DNA of 64,000 bases from HGM04593 sp045661205 (GTDB lineage: Bacteria > Bacteroidota > Bacteroidia > Bacteroidales > Bacteroidaceae). The stretch's first letter is position 1; the number at the start of each line of letters is the position of its first letter. Location: NCBI GenBank assembly GCA_045661205.1, contig JAZRFE010000014.1, forward strand, positions 28,490 to 92,489. Direction: 5' to 3'. The notes beneath the pieces are model-generated. The model ran no database searches, was not told where the DNA came from, and saw only the letters and a program-made list of their open reading frames with translations. Positions 62,624-64,000 of the stretch are shown here, one piece after another. A program made the translations under genes and the position numbers.

Positions 62624-63325
62624 ATGGAAGAAAAACAGAGTATCTTGCTTTGCGAGGACGATGAGAACCTCGGAATGTTGCTCAGAGAGTATTTGCAGGC
62701 TAAAGGTTACCATGCCGAGCTTTGTGCCGACGGCGATGCGGGCTATCGCGCATTCTTGAAAGGTAAGTTCGATATTTGCGTTCTTGATGTGATGATGCCC
62801 ATAAAAGATGGTTTTACCCTTGCTCAAGAGATTCGTGCAGCCAATGCCAATATACCTATTATATTCCTTACAGCAAAGACACTGAAAGAGGATATTCTTG
62901 AGGGATTCAAAATTGGCGCCGACGACTACATCACAAAACCCTTCAGTATGGAAGAACTTGTGTTCCGCATCGAAGCAATCCTTCGTCGCGTGTGTGGCAA
63001 GAAGAGCAAAGAGAGTTCGGTGTACAAGATCGGTCGTTTCCAGTTCGATACACAGAAGCAGTTGCTCTCGATTGATGGTCAGCAGACAAAGCTCACCACA
63101 AAAGAGTCTGAACTTCTTGGTCTGCTTTGTGCTCATGCGAATGAGATTTTGCAGCGTGACTTTGCGCTCAAAACCATCTGGATAGACGATAACTATTTCA
63201 ATGCCCGCAGTATGGATGTATATATTACAAAATTGCGCAAGCATCTTAAGGCCGACAGTGCCATCGAGATTATCAATATTCATGGTAAGGGCTACAAACT
63301 TATAACCCCCGAAGTCGAGGCGTAA
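62624..63325 (+). CDS. rprY: OmpR-family response regulator, RprY-like
   Basis: 233 residues. The receiver domain has the acidic pair ED at 11-12, phosphoacceptor Asp55 in CVLDVMMP, Thr in FLTAKT and Lys105 in YITKPFS. A winged-helix DNA-binding domain follows (KLTTKESELLGLLCAHANEI, then SMDVYITKLRKHLKADSAIE and INIHGKGYKLITP). Its target genes cannot be read from this window. Strong match to RprY. Confidence 0.93.
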   Translation: MEEKQSILLCEDDENLGMLLREYLQAKGYHAELCADGDAGYRAFLKGKFDICVLDVMMPIKDGFTLAQEIRAANANIPIIFLTAKTLKEDILEGFKIGADDYITKPFSMEELVFRIEAILRRVCGKKSKESSVYKIGRFQFDTQKQLLSIDGQQTKLTTKESELLGLLCAHANEILQRDFALKTIWIDDNYFNARSMDVYITKLRKHLKADSAIEIINIHGKGYKLITPEVEA

Positions 63326-63342
63326 GGCATAGCCGAAAAAAT

Positions 63343-63377
63343 AAAAAAGCGAAACAGTGCACTGCTTCGCTTTTTTA
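63343..63377 (+). terminator. Terminator after rprY
   Basis: A nearly perfect palindrome (AAAAAAGCGAA-CAGTG / CACTG-TTCGCTTTTTT), T tract after it; it could also end the convergent small gene's transcript. Confidence 0.88.
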
Positions 63378-63413
63378 TTTTTTGCATTTACGATTGTTGG
63401 TCGCGTGGCAATC

Positions 63414-63599
63414 TTACTTGTCCTCGGCCATGCTCTTTTTGCCAAAGATGATGTAGGCTACAAGACCTACAACCATGGCGATGAGTGAACCTGACTGTAC
63501 CGCGTTGTAGTTAGTCCACTGAAGGAAGTGGCTGAGCATCAGTACGATAGCTGCCAATACAATGAGGGCAAGCCCTGAATTTTTCAGAATAGAATTCAT
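63414..63599 (-). CDS. Small two-helix membrane protein, unknown
   Basis: 61 residues: two hydrophobic helices (~8-25 and ~36-53) joined by FLQWTNYNAVQSG, ending in a polar GKKSMAEDK. No family recognised, but its position between rprY and rpsF looks conserved in Bacteroidales as I recall. It is convergent with rprY and divergent from rpsF. The helical layout and small size favour a real membrane protein. Confidence 0.65.
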   Translation of the reverse strand: MNSILKNSGLALIVLAAIVLMLSHFLQWTNYNAVQSGSLIAMVVGLVAYIIFGKKSMAEDK

Positions 63600-63764
63600 A
63601 ATTATATGTTTATTTTGTTATTTTCTGTTTACAAAGTAACACATAAATATTCAGAGAAAGAAATTTTTTTCTCAAAAAATGCTCTTTAAGGCTCTAAAAA
63701 AGGGTGGATGGTTGTGAATAACAGCAATCTAACCGAATAAAATATAAAAAGTTTGCACTAAAAG

Positions 63765-63795
63765 TTTGTTATGTGAAAAAAAACAGCTACCTTTG
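63765..63795 (+). promoter_or_regulatory. Promoter of rpsF
   Basis: TTTG (63765-63768), a 19-base spacer and TACCTTTG (63788-63795): a full consensus match, 47 bases before the ATG. Confidence 0.78.
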
Positions 63796-63842
63796 CACCC
63801 GCGTTTAAGTAAACGAATGTTTAACCTATTTTATTAATCAGT

Positions 63843-64000
63843 ATGAATCAATACGAAACCGTTTTCATTTTAACTCCCGTTTTGTCTGAGGTTCAGATGA
63901 AGGAAGCGGTAGAGAAATTCAAAGGCATCCTCACTGCTGAAGGCGCTGAGATTGTTAATGAAGAGAACTGGGGTCTTAAGAAATTGGCTTACCCCATCGA
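63843..64000 (+). CDS. rpsF: 30S ribosomal protein S6 (5' part)
   Basis: The frame starts at the ATG at 63843 and runs to the right edge, so only the first ~52 residues are seen: MNQYETVFILTPVLSEVQMK, later AEIVNEENWGLKKLAYPI. These match the first strand and helix of S6, a platform protein of the 30S subunit that pairs with S18. In this phylum rpsF is usually followed by rpsR and rplI, which would lie outside the window. Confidence 0.93.
   Translation, partial: MNQYETVFILTPVLSEVQMKEAVEKFKGILTAEGAEIVNEENWGLKKLAYPI

Overview
This window looks like a chromosome segment from a member of the order Bacteroidales (Bacteroidota). Several lines agree. Many intergenic regions carry the Bacteroidota promoter -7 element TAnnTTTG, some with a TTTG or TTG about 19-21 bases upstream. 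Families typical of the phylum are common: DUF4271, DUF4293, DUF4831, DUF3822, DUF4369-thioredoxin lipoproteins, OMP_b-brl_3 TonB-type barrels, and an RprX/RprY-type two-component pair. Gene orders such as bamD-rpoZ-DUF4293 and DUF4271-hemD-rnpA-yidD also fit. Family or genus cannot be fixed from the sequence alone. I saw no tRNA, rRNA, CRISPR array, integrase or transposase gene.

Layout. 1-4.4 kb: end of a WYL-type regulator, a secreted PepSY-like protein, small unknown proteins, a DsbA/FrnE-like protein and the NAD(P)HX repair enzyme Nnr. 4.5-8.9 kb: a PLC-like protein, a cyclophilin lipoprotein, the peroxiredoxin Bcp, a MscS channel, an alpha/beta hydrolase and a PaaI-like thioesterase. 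8.9-11.7 kb (minus): TatD-like hydrolase, GH27 alpha-galactosidase, ribosomal protein S15. 11.8-20.5 kb (plus): TypA, a thioredoxin-fold lipoprotein without its cysteines, ComM/YifB, AhcY, a LOG protein, DUF4271, HemD, RnpA, YidD. 20.5-27.9 kb (minus): GH29 fucosidase lipoprotein, KorB, KorA, TonB-type receptor. 28.0-32.4 kb (plus): EF-P, glycosyltransferase, RadC, DUF59 Fe-S protein, LpxH, SIMPL protein.

32.4-33.3 kb is about 0.9 kb of hairpin-rich non-coding DNA bounded by a 16-bp inverted repeat; it looks like two diverged inverted copies of one structured module. 33.4-41.1 kb: MtaB, a second glycosyltransferase, a HAD phosphatase, an RsmI-like methylase, UvrB, BamD, RpoZ, DUF4293. 41.2-45.0 kb (minus): a sigma-like protein with two lipoproteins, then an unknown helical protein. 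45.1-50.4 kb: a large TonB-type barrel, cardiolipin synthase, YhhN lysoplasmalogenase. 50.4-52.4 kb (minus): RsmD, DUF3822, an anchored unknown. 52.5 kb: RecD-like helicase. 53.9-60.5 kb (minus): a close-packed run of CapA-like protein, FolD, two tandem TlpA-like lipoproteins, Ffh and DUF4831. Its upstream region holds about five tandem repeats of roughly 56 bases, the first containing a good promoter. 61.1-64.0 kb: RprX/RprY, a tiny membrane protein and the start of rpsF.

Most of the window is housekeeping: translation and ribosome assembly, DNA repair, envelope biogenesis and central metabolism. The most unusual content is non-coding: the inverted multi-hairpin element at 32400-33292 and the promoter-like repeat array at 60524-60808. 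No convincing new protein-based system was seen. Starts were chosen from family N-termini, signal peptides and ribosome-binding context; all family calls are from reading the translations, without database searches.
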